NCBI RefSeq assembly: GCF_030732065.1
Contig: NZ_JAVBHX010000007.1
Location: 124,001 to 188,000, forward strand
Direction of reading: 5' to 3'
Source: Oceanimonas aquatica
Lineage (GTDB): Bacteria; Pseudomonadota; Gammaproteobacteria; Enterobacterales; Aeromonadaceae
DNA length: 64,000 bases
Positions 7,170 through 15,319 of this stretch are shown piece after piece. The translations under genes and the position numbers were made by a program. Under the pieces are notes generated by a model. The model was not told where the DNA came from and ran no database searches. It was given only the letters and a program-made list of their open reading frames with translations. How positions within the stretch are numbered: the first letter of the stretch is position 1; each line of letters begins with the position of its first letter.

Positions 7170-9242
7170 ATGAAGCTGGACAAAATGCCCCTCAGCCTGC
7201 TCAAGGGCGTGGGCGACAAAATGCAGGAAAAGCTGCACCGGCTGGGGCTGGAAACGGTGCAGGATCTGCTGTTTCATCTGCCATTGCGCTACGAGGACCG
7301 CACCCAAATCTGCCCGGTGGCCGAGCTGCGGCCCGGCATGCATGTGTCGGTGGTGGGCGAAGTGGTCGACAGCCATATCAGTTACGGCCGCAAACGCATG
7401 CTGCTGTGCCGGCTGCGGGACGACAGCGGCACCCTGACCCTGCGTTTTTTCAACTTTGCCGCCGCCCAGAAAAACAGCCTCACCGCCGGCACCCGGCTGC
7501 GCGCCTTTGGTGAAATTCGTCCCGGCCATCACGGCCTGGAGATCATTCACCCCGAATACACCCTGCTGCAGGGCGACAACCCGGTCAGTACGGAAACCAG
7601 CCTCACGCCCGTGTACGGCACCACCGAAGGGCTGCGCCAAATCAGCCTGCGCCAGCTCACCGATCAGGCGCTGGTGCTGCTTGATCAACAACCGCTGACC
7701 GAACTGCTGCCTTCCGGCCTCTATAACCAGCAACTGCCCCTGAACGACGCCGTGCGCCTGCTGCACCGGCCGCCCCCGGACGTGGCGCAGGATCAACTCG
7801 AGCAGGGCACGCACCCGGCCCAGCAACGGCTGGTGATGGAAGAACTGCTGGCCCACAACCTGTCGGTGCTGCAGGTGCGGGAACAGGGGCAGTCACACCG
7901 GGCCCGCGCCCTGCCGCCCGCCGAGGCGCTGGTAAATGACTTTCTGGCCCGGCTGCCATTCTCTCCCACCGGTGCCCAGCAACGGGTGGTGGCGGAGATC
8001 GGCGCGGATTTACAACAAAACACCCCCATGATGCGGCTGGTGCAGGGGGATGTGGGCTCGGGCAAAACCCTGGTGGCGGCGCTGGCGGCCCTGCAGGTGA
8101 TCGGCCATCAGGGTCAGGTGGCGCTGATGGCCCCCACCGAGCTGCTGGCCGAGCAGCATGCCGCCAACTTTGCCGCCTGGCTGGAACCGCTGGGCATAAA
8201 AGTGGGCTGGCTGGCGGGCAAGGTCAAGGGCAAGGCCCGCACCGAACAGCTTGAGCGCCTGGCCAGCGGCGAGCTGGCGATGATCGTCGGCACCCATGCG
8301 CTGTTTCAGGAACAGGTGCAGTTCAACGCCCTGGAACTGGTGATCATCGACGAACAGCATCGCTTTGGCGTGCACCAGCGCCTCGCCTTGCGGGAAAAAG
8401 GCAGTCAGGGCGAGTACTACCCTCATCAGTTAATCATGACCGCCACCCCCATTCCCCGCACCCTGGCCATGACCGCCTACGCCGATCTCGACACTTCCAT
8501 TATCGACGAGCTGCCCCCGGGGCGTACCCCGGTCACGACCGTGGCCATTCCCGACACCCGGCGGGACGAGGTGATTGAGCGGGTGCGGCGAGTATGCCGG
8601 GAGCAGGGCCGCCAGGCCTACTGGGTGTGTACGCTTATCGACGAGTCGGACGTGCTCGAATGCCAGGCGGCGGAAGACACCGCCACCGCGCTTTCGGCCC
8701 GGCTGCCGGAGCTTAAGGTGGGGCTGGTACACGGCCGTATGAAGGCGGCAGAAAAGCAGGCGGTGATGGCCGGTTTCAAGGACGGCCAGCTGGATCTGCT
8801 GGTGGCCACCACCGTCATTGAAGTGGGGGTGGATGTGCCCAACGCCTCGCTGATGATCATCGAAAACCCCGAGCGCCTGGGCCTGGCCCAGCTGCACCAG
8901 TTGCGTGGCCGGGTGGGCCGGGGCGCTACCGCGTCCCACTGCGTGCTGCTCTATCATGCGCCCCTGTCGAAAACCGCCACTCAGCGGCTGGGGGTACTGC
9001 GCGACACCAACGATGGCTTTGTTATCGCCCAGAAGGATCTGGAAATTCGCGGTCCGGGCGAACTGCTGGGCACCCGTCAGACGGGCCTCGCGGACCTCAA
9101 AATTGCCGATCTGGTTCGGGATCAGGCGCTGCTGCCTGAGGTGCAACGGCTGGCCCGCTATCTCGCCGACCGCCACCCCGGCTGCGTGGAGCCGTTGATC
9201 CGCCGCTGGCTCGGCACTCGGGATCACTACGGTAAAGTTTGA
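7170..9242 (+). CDS. recG: ATP-dependent DNA helicase RecG
   Basis: Branch-migrating helicase that remodels stalled replication forks and recombination intermediates. The 690-residue length matches E. coli RecG (693). Residues 1-230 form the wedge/OB-fold domain that grips the fork junction. Walker A GDVGSGKT is at 293-300, the Walker B DEQH box at 394-397, and the helicase motif TATPIPRTLAMT at about 427-438. Motif VI is QLRGRVGRG and the RecG C-terminal signature is LEIRGPGELLGTRQ. Unlike E. coli it is not linked to spoT or trmH. It is preceded by a short gap and followed by the 490-bp repeat-bearing interval. Confidence 0.97.
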   Translation: MKLDKMPLSLLKGVGDKMQEKLHRLGLETVQDLLFHLPLRYEDRTQICPVAELRPGMHVSVVGEVVDSHISYGRKRMLLCRLRDDSGTLTLRFFNFAAAQKNSLTAGTRLRAFGEIRPGHHGLEIIHPEYTLLQGDNPVSTETSLTPVYGTTEGLRQISLRQLTDQALVLLDQQPLTELLPSGLYNQQLPLNDAVRLLHRPPPDVAQDQLEQGTHPAQQRLVMEELLAHNLSVLQVREQGQSHRARALPPAEALVNDFLARLPFSPTGAQQRVVAEIGADLQQNTPMMRLVQGDVGSGKTLVAALAALQVIGHQGQVALMAPTELLAEQHAANFAAWLEPLGIKVGWLAGKVKGKARTEQLERLASGELAMIVGTHALFQEQVQFNALELVIIDEQHRFGVHQRLALREKGSQGEYYPHQLIMTATPIPRTLAMTAYADLDTSIIDELPPGRTPVTTVAIPDTRRDEVIERVRRVCREQGRQAYWVCTLIDESDVLECQAAEDTATALSARLPELKVGLVHGRMKAAEKQAVMAGFKDGQLDLLVATTVIEVGVDVPNASLMIIENPERLGLAQLHQLRGRVGRGATASHCVLLYHAPLSKTATQRLGVLRDTNDGFVIAQKDLEIRGPGELLGTRQTGLADLKIADLVRDQALLPEVQRLARYLADRHPGCVEPLIRRWLGTRDHYGKV

Positions 9243-9254
9243 TAAAACAACGCC

Positions 9255-9330
9255 TTAAGCGGTAAGCTGATAGCAAAACGTATCTTCCAAATGAAGCCTT
9301 TCTTTTGCTGATCGCTTACAGCTGAAAGCC
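9255..9330. repeat. Weak inverted repeat related to the GAAGC-rich family
   Basis: GGTAAGCTGATAGCAAAA (about 9261-9278) is largely complementary to TTTTGCTGATCGCTTACAGC (about 9303-9322). It directly follows recG and could form a transcript-end hairpin. The match to the 5530 and 29077 elements is partial (TGATCGCTT, AGCTGAAAGC). Confidence 0.5.
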
Positions 9331-9399
9331 TGTACCTTGGTCACAAGTCGTCAAAGAGGCCGTAATGCGAAGCATCAGTGCAGTTGCACTCCGCCGACA

Positions 9400-9465
9400 C
9401 GCTACAAGTACTTCCCTGTAACGCTCGAAAATGCCATCCATGGCATTTTATGGTCGGCTACGGCA
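9400..9465 (-). repeat. Divergent inverted copy of the structured dispersed repeat
   Basis: Opposite in orientation to the copy at 9533-9657. Shared blocks are CCGACACGCTAC, TACTTCCCTGTA, GCTCG and GCCATCC-TGGC. Its central hairpin is AAAATGCCA-TCCA-TGGCATTTT (9428-9449), at the same place as the hairpin in the other copies but with different outer pairs. With the 9533 copy it forms a large imperfect palindrome. Confidence 0.65.
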
Positions 9466-9532
9466 ATCCCCACTGCTGCTTCGGGCAACATTGGGCGTTG
9501 CCTGCTTCTTGTCAGTCGGCTCTGAGTGTGCC

Positions 9533-9657
9533 GAGGAGGGCAAAGGGTGTCTGCTTCGCCGCGCCCTCTGCGCCAGGGATGGCGCAGTGGAGCCTACAGG
9601 GAAGTATTCATGGCGTGCCGGCGAAGTAGTGCGCTTTGGCCGACGGTTGTGCACGGC
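9533..9657 (+). repeat. Structured dispersed repeat, copy A
   Basis: About 125 bp matching 50750-50874 at a constant offset of 41,217 bases with no insertions or deletions. The central hairpin is CTGCGCCA-GGGA-TGGCGCAG (9568-9587). An outer stem pairs CTGCTTCGCC (9551-9560) with GGCGAAGTAG (9620-9629), including one G-T wobble. There is no convincing protein in either strand. The rest of the 490-bp gap between recG and the AsmA-like gene holds the inverted copy and no recognisable gene. Confidence 0.9.
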
Positions 9658-9732
9658 TCTGCAAACGATCATATTTTTGACTAAGAGACAGGCTGAAAGC
9701 TTAAAGTTGCCCGAAGGGCGAAGGATAAATTC

Positions 9733-11766
9733 ATGAAAAAGCTGGCCAGAAGAGGTTTGACGGGGCTGCTGGTGCTGTTGCTCGGTGGCTGGTTGCTGCT
9801 TAATCTGCTGGACGTGAACCAGCTGAAAAAGCCGGTGCTCACCTGGCTGAACGAGAACACCGAGCTGGATCTCAGCGTGGGCCGGCTGGAATTCAACCCG
9901 CTGTCCCCCTACAAACTGCTGGCGGAAGAGGTGCGCCTGGGCGACTGGTTCAGCGCCCGGCAAGTCTACCTGGAGCTGGAGCAGCTGGCGCCCCTGAACG
10001 GCCGTACTCGCGTGGCCATTCTCGATATCATCGACGGCAGACTCAACCTTGAACGAGCCCAAGCGCCCGCCCTGCCGGCCAACCTGGCCGATATTCACAT
10101 TAATGAGCTCAATACCCGCAATCTCAGCCTGGCCGGCCACGGCTGGAATGCGGGCGGCATCGAGCTCAGCATTAGGGACTGGCAGCCCCGCCGCCAGGGT
10201 CAGTGGCAATGGTGGGCCAACGCCAGCCTGAGCGGCCGGGTACGCCAGGTTTCCTATCCGGCCCTGGAGCTGTCGCGGCTGGATATCAGCGGCCATTTAC
10301 GGCAGCAGCGGCTGGAGCTCGACGACCTGCGCGGCCGATTGTTTGGCGGCCTGGTCAGCGGCGCACTGGTGCTGGATCCGGCGCGCCGGGAGCTGCATCT
10401 GGAGCAACCGCAATTCAGCCAGGTCAAACTGCAGCTCAGCGACACCCCCACTCTGCTCGACGGCTGGACATTGCTGCTGAGCCGGGCCGGGCTTGATGAC
10501 GTCAGCCTGACCACGCCGGTGCTTACCGTCAACGGCCTGCGCGGCGAACTCAGGGATCTGGAATGGAACGGCAAGGGGTTGCCCGAAGGCCGGGGTGACT
10601 GGCAGGCGGAGGAAGCCACCCTCGACTGGCTGCGCCTGGACCGCCACCGGCTGCAGTGGCTGGGGGACGGCGCACGTCAGGGCTTCACCCTCAGCGGCCT
10701 GGCCTGGGAAGGCAGCATCGAGGCCGAGCTGGGCTGGTACGCCGATCAGGGCCGACTCGATATCGACGAGCTGCAACTGGCCGGCACCAAACTGGTGTGG
10801 CAGCCGGACATGACCTGGCCCCTGCCCGAGGTGCGCATTCACAAACTCAACCTGAGCCGTACCGAGCTGTTGTCGCTGGATGATGAACTGCCGCTGTCAC
10901 TGCTGGACGGCGATCTGTTCATTACCGATCTGGCCTGGTCGGCGGGTCTGTGGCGTCCCCTGAGCGAGCAGGCCCGGCTGGAAGGCAGCGTCAGTGAGCT
11001 GGCCTGGAACAGCCTGATCGCCCGCGCCGCCCGCTTCAGCGCCCGCCTCACCGACGAGCAGTGGCTGCTCGACCACCTCAGCGGCGACTGGCTCGACGGC
11101 CGGGTGCAGCTCAAGGGTGACATGGGACTCTATGCCCCGCACCACACTCACATTGAGCTGACCGGTGAACACTGGCAGCTGCGCCACCTCAGCAACTGGC
11201 TGCGGGCCGATCAGGGCTTTGCCGGGGAGCTGAACGTCATGGCGAAGCTCACCGGCGAGCCCGCCGATACCGCCAGCTGGCAGGGTGAACTCGCCCTCGA
11301 CGGACAGGATATCTTTGTGGAGCAACTGGGGCTGGATCCCTGGCTGCGCAACCGCCTGGGCGAGGACTACGCCGAGCCCAAACGGGTGGACACCGCGCTG
11401 GCGGCACTGGACATGACACAGTACGACGGCTTTCTGTACCGGCTGGATCTGCACGGCCCGGTGCGGGACGGCCGCTGGCGGCTGGATGGCAGCGCGGTGC
11501 AGAGCGTGCGTCACCTGCTGGCCCTGCGGGGCGAGGTGGACGTCGCCGGCAACCTGGCGCTCGAGCTGGGCACCATCAACGACGCCGGCTGCCGGGAGCT
11601 GGCCATTCGGCTGACCGGCGACTGGCATGCTCCGCAACTGCGCTTGCACCAGCCGGCGCTGGCCGAGCCCTGCTCTCCCTGGTACTCGGGCCCGGTGTCC
11701 TATCCCGCCGCCGGCCTGCCCGGCAAGCTGATCGAGGCGGTACGGGCGCTGCCGGCGGCGCCCTGA
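9733..11766 (+). CDS. AsmA-family envelope protein
   Basis: A 677-residue protein with an N-terminal uncleaved membrane anchor (residues 10-27, LTGLLVLLLGGWLLLNLL) and a large periplasmic part built of repeated beta-strands. The start of the periplasmic part (LDLSVGRLEFNPLSPYKLLAEEVRLGD) matches the AsmA N-terminal pattern. AsmA-like proteins are thought to bridge the periplasm and help phospholipid movement or outer-membrane assembly. The length is close to E. coli AsmA (617). The start is supported by AAGGA eight bases before the ATG. It is convergent with the LysR gene, whose end lies seven bases away. Confidence 0.8.
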   Translation: MKKLARRGLTGLLVLLLGGWLLLNLLDVNQLKKPVLTWLNENTELDLSVGRLEFNPLSPYKLLAEEVRLGDWFSARQVYLELEQLAPLNGRTRVAILDIIDGRLNLERAQAPALPANLADIHINELNTRNLSLAGHGWNAGGIELSIRDWQPRRQGQWQWWANASLSGRVRQVSYPALELSRLDISGHLRQQRLELDDLRGRLFGGLVSGALVLDPARRELHLEQPQFSQVKLQLSDTPTLLDGWTLLLSRAGLDDVSLTTPVLTVNGLRGELRDLEWNGKGLPEGRGDWQAEEATLDWLRLDRHRLQWLGDGARQGFTLSGLAWEGSIEAELGWYADQGRLDIDELQLAGTKLVWQPDMTWPLPEVRIHKLNLSRTELLSLDDELPLSLLDGDLFITDLAWSAGLWRPLSEQARLEGSVSELAWNSLIARAARFSARLTDEQWLLDHLSGDWLDGRVQLKGDMGLYAPHHTHIELTGEHWQLRHLSNWLRADQGFAGELNVMAKLTGEPADTASWQGELALDGQDIFVEQLGLDPWLRNRLGEDYAEPKRVDTALAALDMTQYDGFLYRLDLHGPVRDGRWRLDGSAVQSVRHLLALRGEVDVAGNLALELGTINDAGCRELAIRLTGDWHAPQLRLHQPALAEPCSPWYSGPVSYPAAGLPGKLIEAVRALPAAP

Positions 11767-11773
11767 GCGCCCG

Positions 11774-12712
11774 TTACACCGTGGCCCGGACCACCGGAAA
11801 CTGCTCGGTATAGCTGAGGTTGTACAGCTCGACCAGGTAGCGCCAGAACACATCCACTTCCGGCTTGACCGTGTGCCGAAAGCGATACAGCAGAATACGC
11901 AGGTCCACGGTATGAAAGCCTTCATGCAGCACGGTGAGCTGGCCCTGGGCCAGCTCGTTCTGGATCAGTCCCGAGGGCAGCCAGGCCACGCCATAGCCCT
12001 GCAGCGCCATGGCCTTGAGGCCTTCCGCCAGGGCGTTTTCACAGACGATGCTGTACTGAAAGTCCGGCGGCAGCTTGTTCAAACAAAACTCTTTCACCAG
12101 CCCGCCCAGGTAGGAGTCGTCGGGGTAGGCCAGCAGTTTGAGCGGCGCCTTGCCGTTCACCGAAAACACCGGTGTGCCTTCCGGGGTCAGGGCCGAGACC
12201 GGCACCAGCCGGTCGGTGCCCACCTGAATACAGGTGGTGTCGTTGCGCGACAGCTGGCCCATATCGCCTGCGGAAGAAAAACTCAGCAAAAAATCGCCCA
12301 TGCCCGCCATAAAAGATTCGGTAATGTCATGCAGATTGCCGGTGCTGAGCTTGACCAGGGTGTTGCCCACCAGGGGCTCCAGGGTGCGAATCCAGTGGGG
12401 AAAAAACGACACCGCCGGCGAGTGCTGGGCGAGAAACACCATGCTCTTCTGAATCTCTTGGCCCTGCAGGCGTTTGCGCACTCGGTAGGTGTCGTGGATC
12501 ATGCGCTTGGCTTCTTCCACAAACGCCAGCCCGCTCGGAGTCAGGGTGGTGGGATGCTTTTCCCGGTCCACCAATGCCACCCCCAGCCAGTTTTCCAGCG
12601 AGCGAATGCGCCGGCTAAATGCGGGCTGGGTCACAAAACGGGCCTCGGCGGCCTTGGAGAAGCTGCCGTGCTCACTCAGGGCCACAAAGTCCTTCAACCA
12701 CTTTAATTCCAT
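11774..12712 (-). CDS. LysR-family regulator of the adjacent sulfonate/amino-acid locus
   Basis: A 312-residue transcription factor. The N-terminal helix-turn-helix (residues 18-37, SFSKAAEARFVTQPAFSRRI) and the two-lobed substrate-binding domain from about residue 90 are typical of the family. The ATG at 12712 follows AAGGAA and gives the usual MELKWLKDFVALSEHG start; a start 14 codons upstream is possible but unusual. It is transcribed away from the lyase gene across a 154-bp gap containing an inverted repeat, the normal arrangement for a LysR activator and its target operon. The inducer is unknown; the neighbours suggest a sulfonated or D-amino acid. Confidence 0.9.
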   Translation of the reverse strand: MELKWLKDFVALSEHGSFSKAAEARFVTQPAFSRRIRSLENWLGVALVDREKHPTTLTPSGLAFVEEAKRMIHDTYRVRKRLQGQEIQKSMVFLAQHSPAVSFFPHWIRTLEPLVGNTLVKLSTGNLHDITESFMAGMGDFLLSFSSAGDMGQLSRNDTTCIQVGTDRLVPVSALTPEGTPVFSVNGKAPLKLLAYPDDSYLGGLVKEFCLNKLPPDFQYSIVCENALAEGLKAMALQGYGVAWLPSGLIQNELAQGQLTVLHEGFHTVDLRILLYRFRHTVKPEVDVFWRYLVELYNLSYTEQFPVVRATV

Positions 12713-12736
12713 TAAAAACAATTCCTTACTGTCTCG

Positions 12737-12756
12737 TTTTGGCCCTATGCCCAAAA
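12737..12756. promoter_or_regulatory. Candidate LysR operator
   Basis: Inverted repeat TTTTGG-N8-CCAAAA, lying 25-44 bases before the LysR start and in the shared divergent promoter region. It fits the loose T-N11-A rule for LysR sites. No promoter elements could be fixed with certainty. Confidence 0.5.
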
Positions 12757-12866
12757 GTAATCACGGGCGAAGCCTATATAGCATTGGTCGTGCTGCGGTG
12801 ATTATTCCACCATGAAGTTGTTAACCAAATGTATTACACATGTTCAAAACGAAGAGGAATGTTAAA

Positions 12867-13877
12867 ATGCATCTAGCTCGTTATCCCCGTCTGCACTTTG
12901 CTCATCTGGCCACTCCGCTGGAGCCGATGCATCAACTCACCAAGCTGCTGGATGGTCCGAACCTGTGGATCAAGCGTGACGATTGTACCGGTCTCGCCGG
13001 TGGCGGCAACAAGACCCGTAAACTCGAGTTCCTGATGGCCGATGCCCTGGAGCAGGGCGCCGACACCATTATCACTCAGGGTGCCACCCAGTCCAACCAT
13101 GCCCGCCAGACCGTGGCCATCGCCACCAAGCTGGGCATGGAGTGCCACATTCTGCTGGAAGACCGCACCGCCTCCGAAGACGTTGACTACAACTATAACG
13201 GCAACGTCATGCTGGACCAGCTGTTCGGCGGCATGCTGCGCAAGTACCCGGGCGGTACCGACATGAACGCAGCCATGGAAGAAGTGGCCAGCGAACTGAA
13301 AGCCGCGGGCAAAAAGCCCTACATAGTGCCCGGTGGCGGCTCCAACGAAATCGGCGCCCTGGGCTATGTGAACTGCGCCCTGGAACTGCTGGGTCAGGCC
13401 AACGACGCCAGCCTGCGCATTGACCACGTGGTACACGCCACCGGCTCCGCCGGCACCCAGGCCGGCCTGGTCACCGGCCTGTCCGGCAGCAACAGCCGCA
13501 TTCCGGTACTGGGCATCGGCGTACGGGTTCCCCGTGAGCAGCAGGAAGCCAACGTGTTCCGTCTGGCCGAGCGCACCGCCGAGAAGCTGGGCATTCCCGG
13601 CGCCGTGAAGCGCGAAGACGTGGTCGCCAACTGTGACTACGTGGGTGAAGGCTACGGTATTCCCGCTCCCAGCACCCTGGAAGCCATTGAGCTGTTTGCC
13701 CGTCACGAAGGCATTCTGCTGGACCCGGTTTACTCCGGCAAAGGCGGCGCCGGCCTGATCAACCTGATCCGCAAGGGTCACTTCAAGAAGGGCGAAAACG
13801 TGGTGTTCCTGCACACCGGTGGCGCCCAGGCCCTGTTCGGCTACCGTGATGCCTTTGGTTTTGCCAAGTACGATTGA
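12867..13877 (+). CDS. cuyA: PLP-dependent L-cysteate sulfo-lyase / D-cysteine desulfhydrase family
   Basis: Fold-type II pyridoxal-phosphate lyase of 336 residues. CuyA enzymes split L-cysteate into pyruvate, sulfite and ammonium; the close homologue DcyD splits D-cysteine into pyruvate, sulfide and ammonium. Lys49 in [11 protein letters not shown] is the expected PLP lysine, and QGATQSNH (71-78) holds the substrate-binding Ser-Asn-His. The segment [20 protein letters not shown] resembles remembered CuyA ([13 protein letters not shown]) more than E. coli DcyD (RDDVTPMAMGGNK). That is why I prefer the sulfo-lyase name, with real uncertainty. The ATG at 12867 follows AGAGGA; an upstream ATG at 12840 has no ribosome site. 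First gene of a same-strand run through the racemase. Confidence 0.78.
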   Translation: MHLARYPRLHFAHLATPLEPMHQLTKLLDGPNLWIKRDDCTGLAGGGNKTRKLEFLMADALEQGADTIITQGATQSNHARQTVAIATKLGMECHILLEDRTASEDVDYNYNGNVMLDQLFGGMLRKYPGGTDMNAAMEEVASELKAAGKKPYIVPGGGSNEIGALGYVNCALELLGQANDASLRIDHVVHATGSAGTQAGLVTGLSGSNSRIPVLGIGVRVPREQQEANVFRLAERTAEKLGIPGAVKREDVVANCDYVGEGYGIPAPSTLEAIELFARHEGILLDPVYSGKGGAGLINLIRKGHFKKGENVVFLHTGGAQALFGYRDAFGFAKYD

Positions 13878-13884
13878 TTGACCC

Positions 13885-13906
13885 GAACGGCCGTCCGCGG
13901 CCGTTC
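13885..13906 (+). other. Intercistronic hairpin after the lyase gene
   Basis: Perfect 9-bp stem GAACGGCCG/CGGCCGTTC (13885-13893 and 13898-13906) with a TCCG loop and no T tract. It is more likely an RNA-stability or attenuation element than a terminator. Confidence 0.6.
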
Positions 13907-13964
13907 ACTCCAACGGACGCTGTTGTCAGCCAGTTGGCGCGTTTTAATTAACAGGTGACATACC

Positions 13965-15278
13965 ATGGAATATCTCAAGAGAGCGGCGGCAGAAAGTGAA
14001 GTCGCACAGGAAGATGAGCGCATTCAGGGCGTGGTCAAGGACATGCTGGCCAATATTCGCCGCAACGGTGAAACCGCGGTGCGCGAATATGCCCGGCAAT
14101 TTGATAACTGGCAGGGCGATTTCGTCCTGACCGAGCAGAAAAAGCAGGCCCTGATTGACCAGGTGCCCCAGCAGGTCAAGGACGATATCGACTTTGCCCA
14201 TCGCCAGATCAAACGCTTTGCCGAAGCCCAGCGCGACAGCCTGACCTCCTTTGAAATTGAAACCGAAGAAGGCGTACGCCTGGGGCAGCAGATACTGCCG
14301 GTGCAGTGTGCCGGCTGTTACGTGCCCGGTGGCCGCTATGCCCACGCCGCCTCTGCGCTGATGAGCGTGGCCACCGCCAAGGCCGCCGGCGTGCCCTTTA
14401 TCGTGGCCTGTTCACCGCCCCGGGGTGACAGCATCAACCCCGCCGTGGCCTATGCCATGCACGTGGCCGGTGCCGATGTGATCCTGGAAATGGGCGGCGT
14501 ACACGCCATCGCCACCATGGCCTATGGCCTCTTTACCGACCGCCCTGCCGACATTCTGGTGGGTCCGGGCAACGCCTACGTGGCCGAAGCCAAGCGCATG
14601 CTGTTTGGTGAAGTGGGCATCGACGTGTTTGCCGGCCCGACCGAGTCCGCCATTATCGCCGACAAGAACGCCGATCCCATGACCATTGCCGTGGATCTGG
14701 TGTCCCAGGCCGAGCACGGTCCCAACTCGCCGGTCTGGCTGTTTACCGACAGCCGCGAACTGGGCGAGAAGGTACTGGAAATCATGCCGCATGTGATTGC
14801 CGACATGCCCAATGCCGATGTGTGCGAAGCCGCTTGGCGCGATCACGGCGTGGTCATTCTCGGCGACAGCCGCGAAGAAGTGGCCAAAGTCAGCGACGAA
14901 TGGGCCTGTGAGCACCTGCAGGTGCTGGCGGACGATCTGGAATGGTGGAAAGCCAACCTCAACAACTACGGCTCCCTGTTCCTGGGCGAAGGCAGCACCG
15001 TCTCTCACGGCGACAAGTGCTCCGGTACCAACCACATTCTGCCCACCAAGAAGGCGGCCCGCTACAGCGGTGGCCTGAACGTGCAGAAGTTCATGAAGGT
15101 ACTGACCTACCAGGAGCTGAGCGAAGACGCCAACCTGTTGTTCAGCGCCGCCGGCTCCCGCATCTCCCGCACCGAAGGCATGGAAGGCCACGCCCGCGCC
15201 TGTGACTGGCGCCTGCGCAAGTACTTCCCCGATACCGAGTGGGATTTCCACGTTTACGATCAGAAGCGTTATTGCTGA
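13965..15278 (+). CDS. HisD-family NAD-dependent amino-alcohol/sulfopropanediol dehydrogenase (HpsN-like)
   Basis: A 437-residue member of the histidinol dehydrogenase superfamily, which oxidises a primary alcohol to a carboxylate in two NAD-linked steps. All expected catalytic positions are present: zinc ligands Gln248 and His251 (SQAEHGPNSP), Asp350 (HGDKCSGTNH) and His409 (EGHARAC), and the general bases Glu316-His317 (ACEHLQV). It resembles HpsN, the sulfopropanediol 3-dehydrogenase, in its N terminus (YLKRAA) and in KKAARYSGGL. No histidine-biosynthesis genes are nearby, so it is not an ordinary hisD. Next to a cysteate-lyase homologue, a substrate such as cysteinolate (amino alcohol to cysteate) or dihydroxypropanesulfonate is plausible but inferred. 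Confidence 0.82.
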   Translation: MEYLKRAAAESEVAQEDERIQGVVKDMLANIRRNGETAVREYARQFDNWQGDFVLTEQKKQALIDQVPQQVKDDIDFAHRQIKRFAEAQRDSLTSFEIETEEGVRLGQQILPVQCAGCYVPGGRYAHAASALMSVATAKAAGVPFIVACSPPRGDSINPAVAYAMHVAGADVILEMGGVHAIATMAYGLFTDRPADILVGPGNAYVAEAKRMLFGEVGIDVFAGPTESAIIADKNADPMTIAVDLVSQAEHGPNSPVWLFTDSRELGEKVLEIMPHVIADMPNADVCEAAWRDHGVVILGDSREEVAKVSDEWACEHLQVLADDLEWWKANLNNYGSLFLGEGSTVSHGDKCSGTNHILPTKKAARYSGGLNVQKFMKVLTYQELSEDANLLFSAAGSRISRTEGMEGHARACDWRLRKYFPDTEWDFHVYDQKRYC

Positions 15279-15286
15279 GTGATACA

Positions 15287-15306
15287 GGCAGGTGCATGCA
15301 CCTGCC
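15287..15306. other. Perfect 20-bp palindrome between dehydrogenase and aminotransferase
   Basis: GGCAGGTGCATGCACCTGCC fills most of the 41-bp gap and ends just before the ribosome site GGGAGAAG of the next gene. In RNA it would form a hairpin beside that ribosome site, which could tune downstream expression. A protein-binding role is also possible. Confidence 0.7.
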
Positions 15307-15319
15307 TTCGGGAGAAGTT

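Noticed and set aside
13965-15278. Histidinol dehydrogenase of histidine biosynthesis (hisD)
   Set aside because: The catalytic residues fit the superfamily, but there are no other his genes and the sequence and neighbours resemble the HpsN branch.
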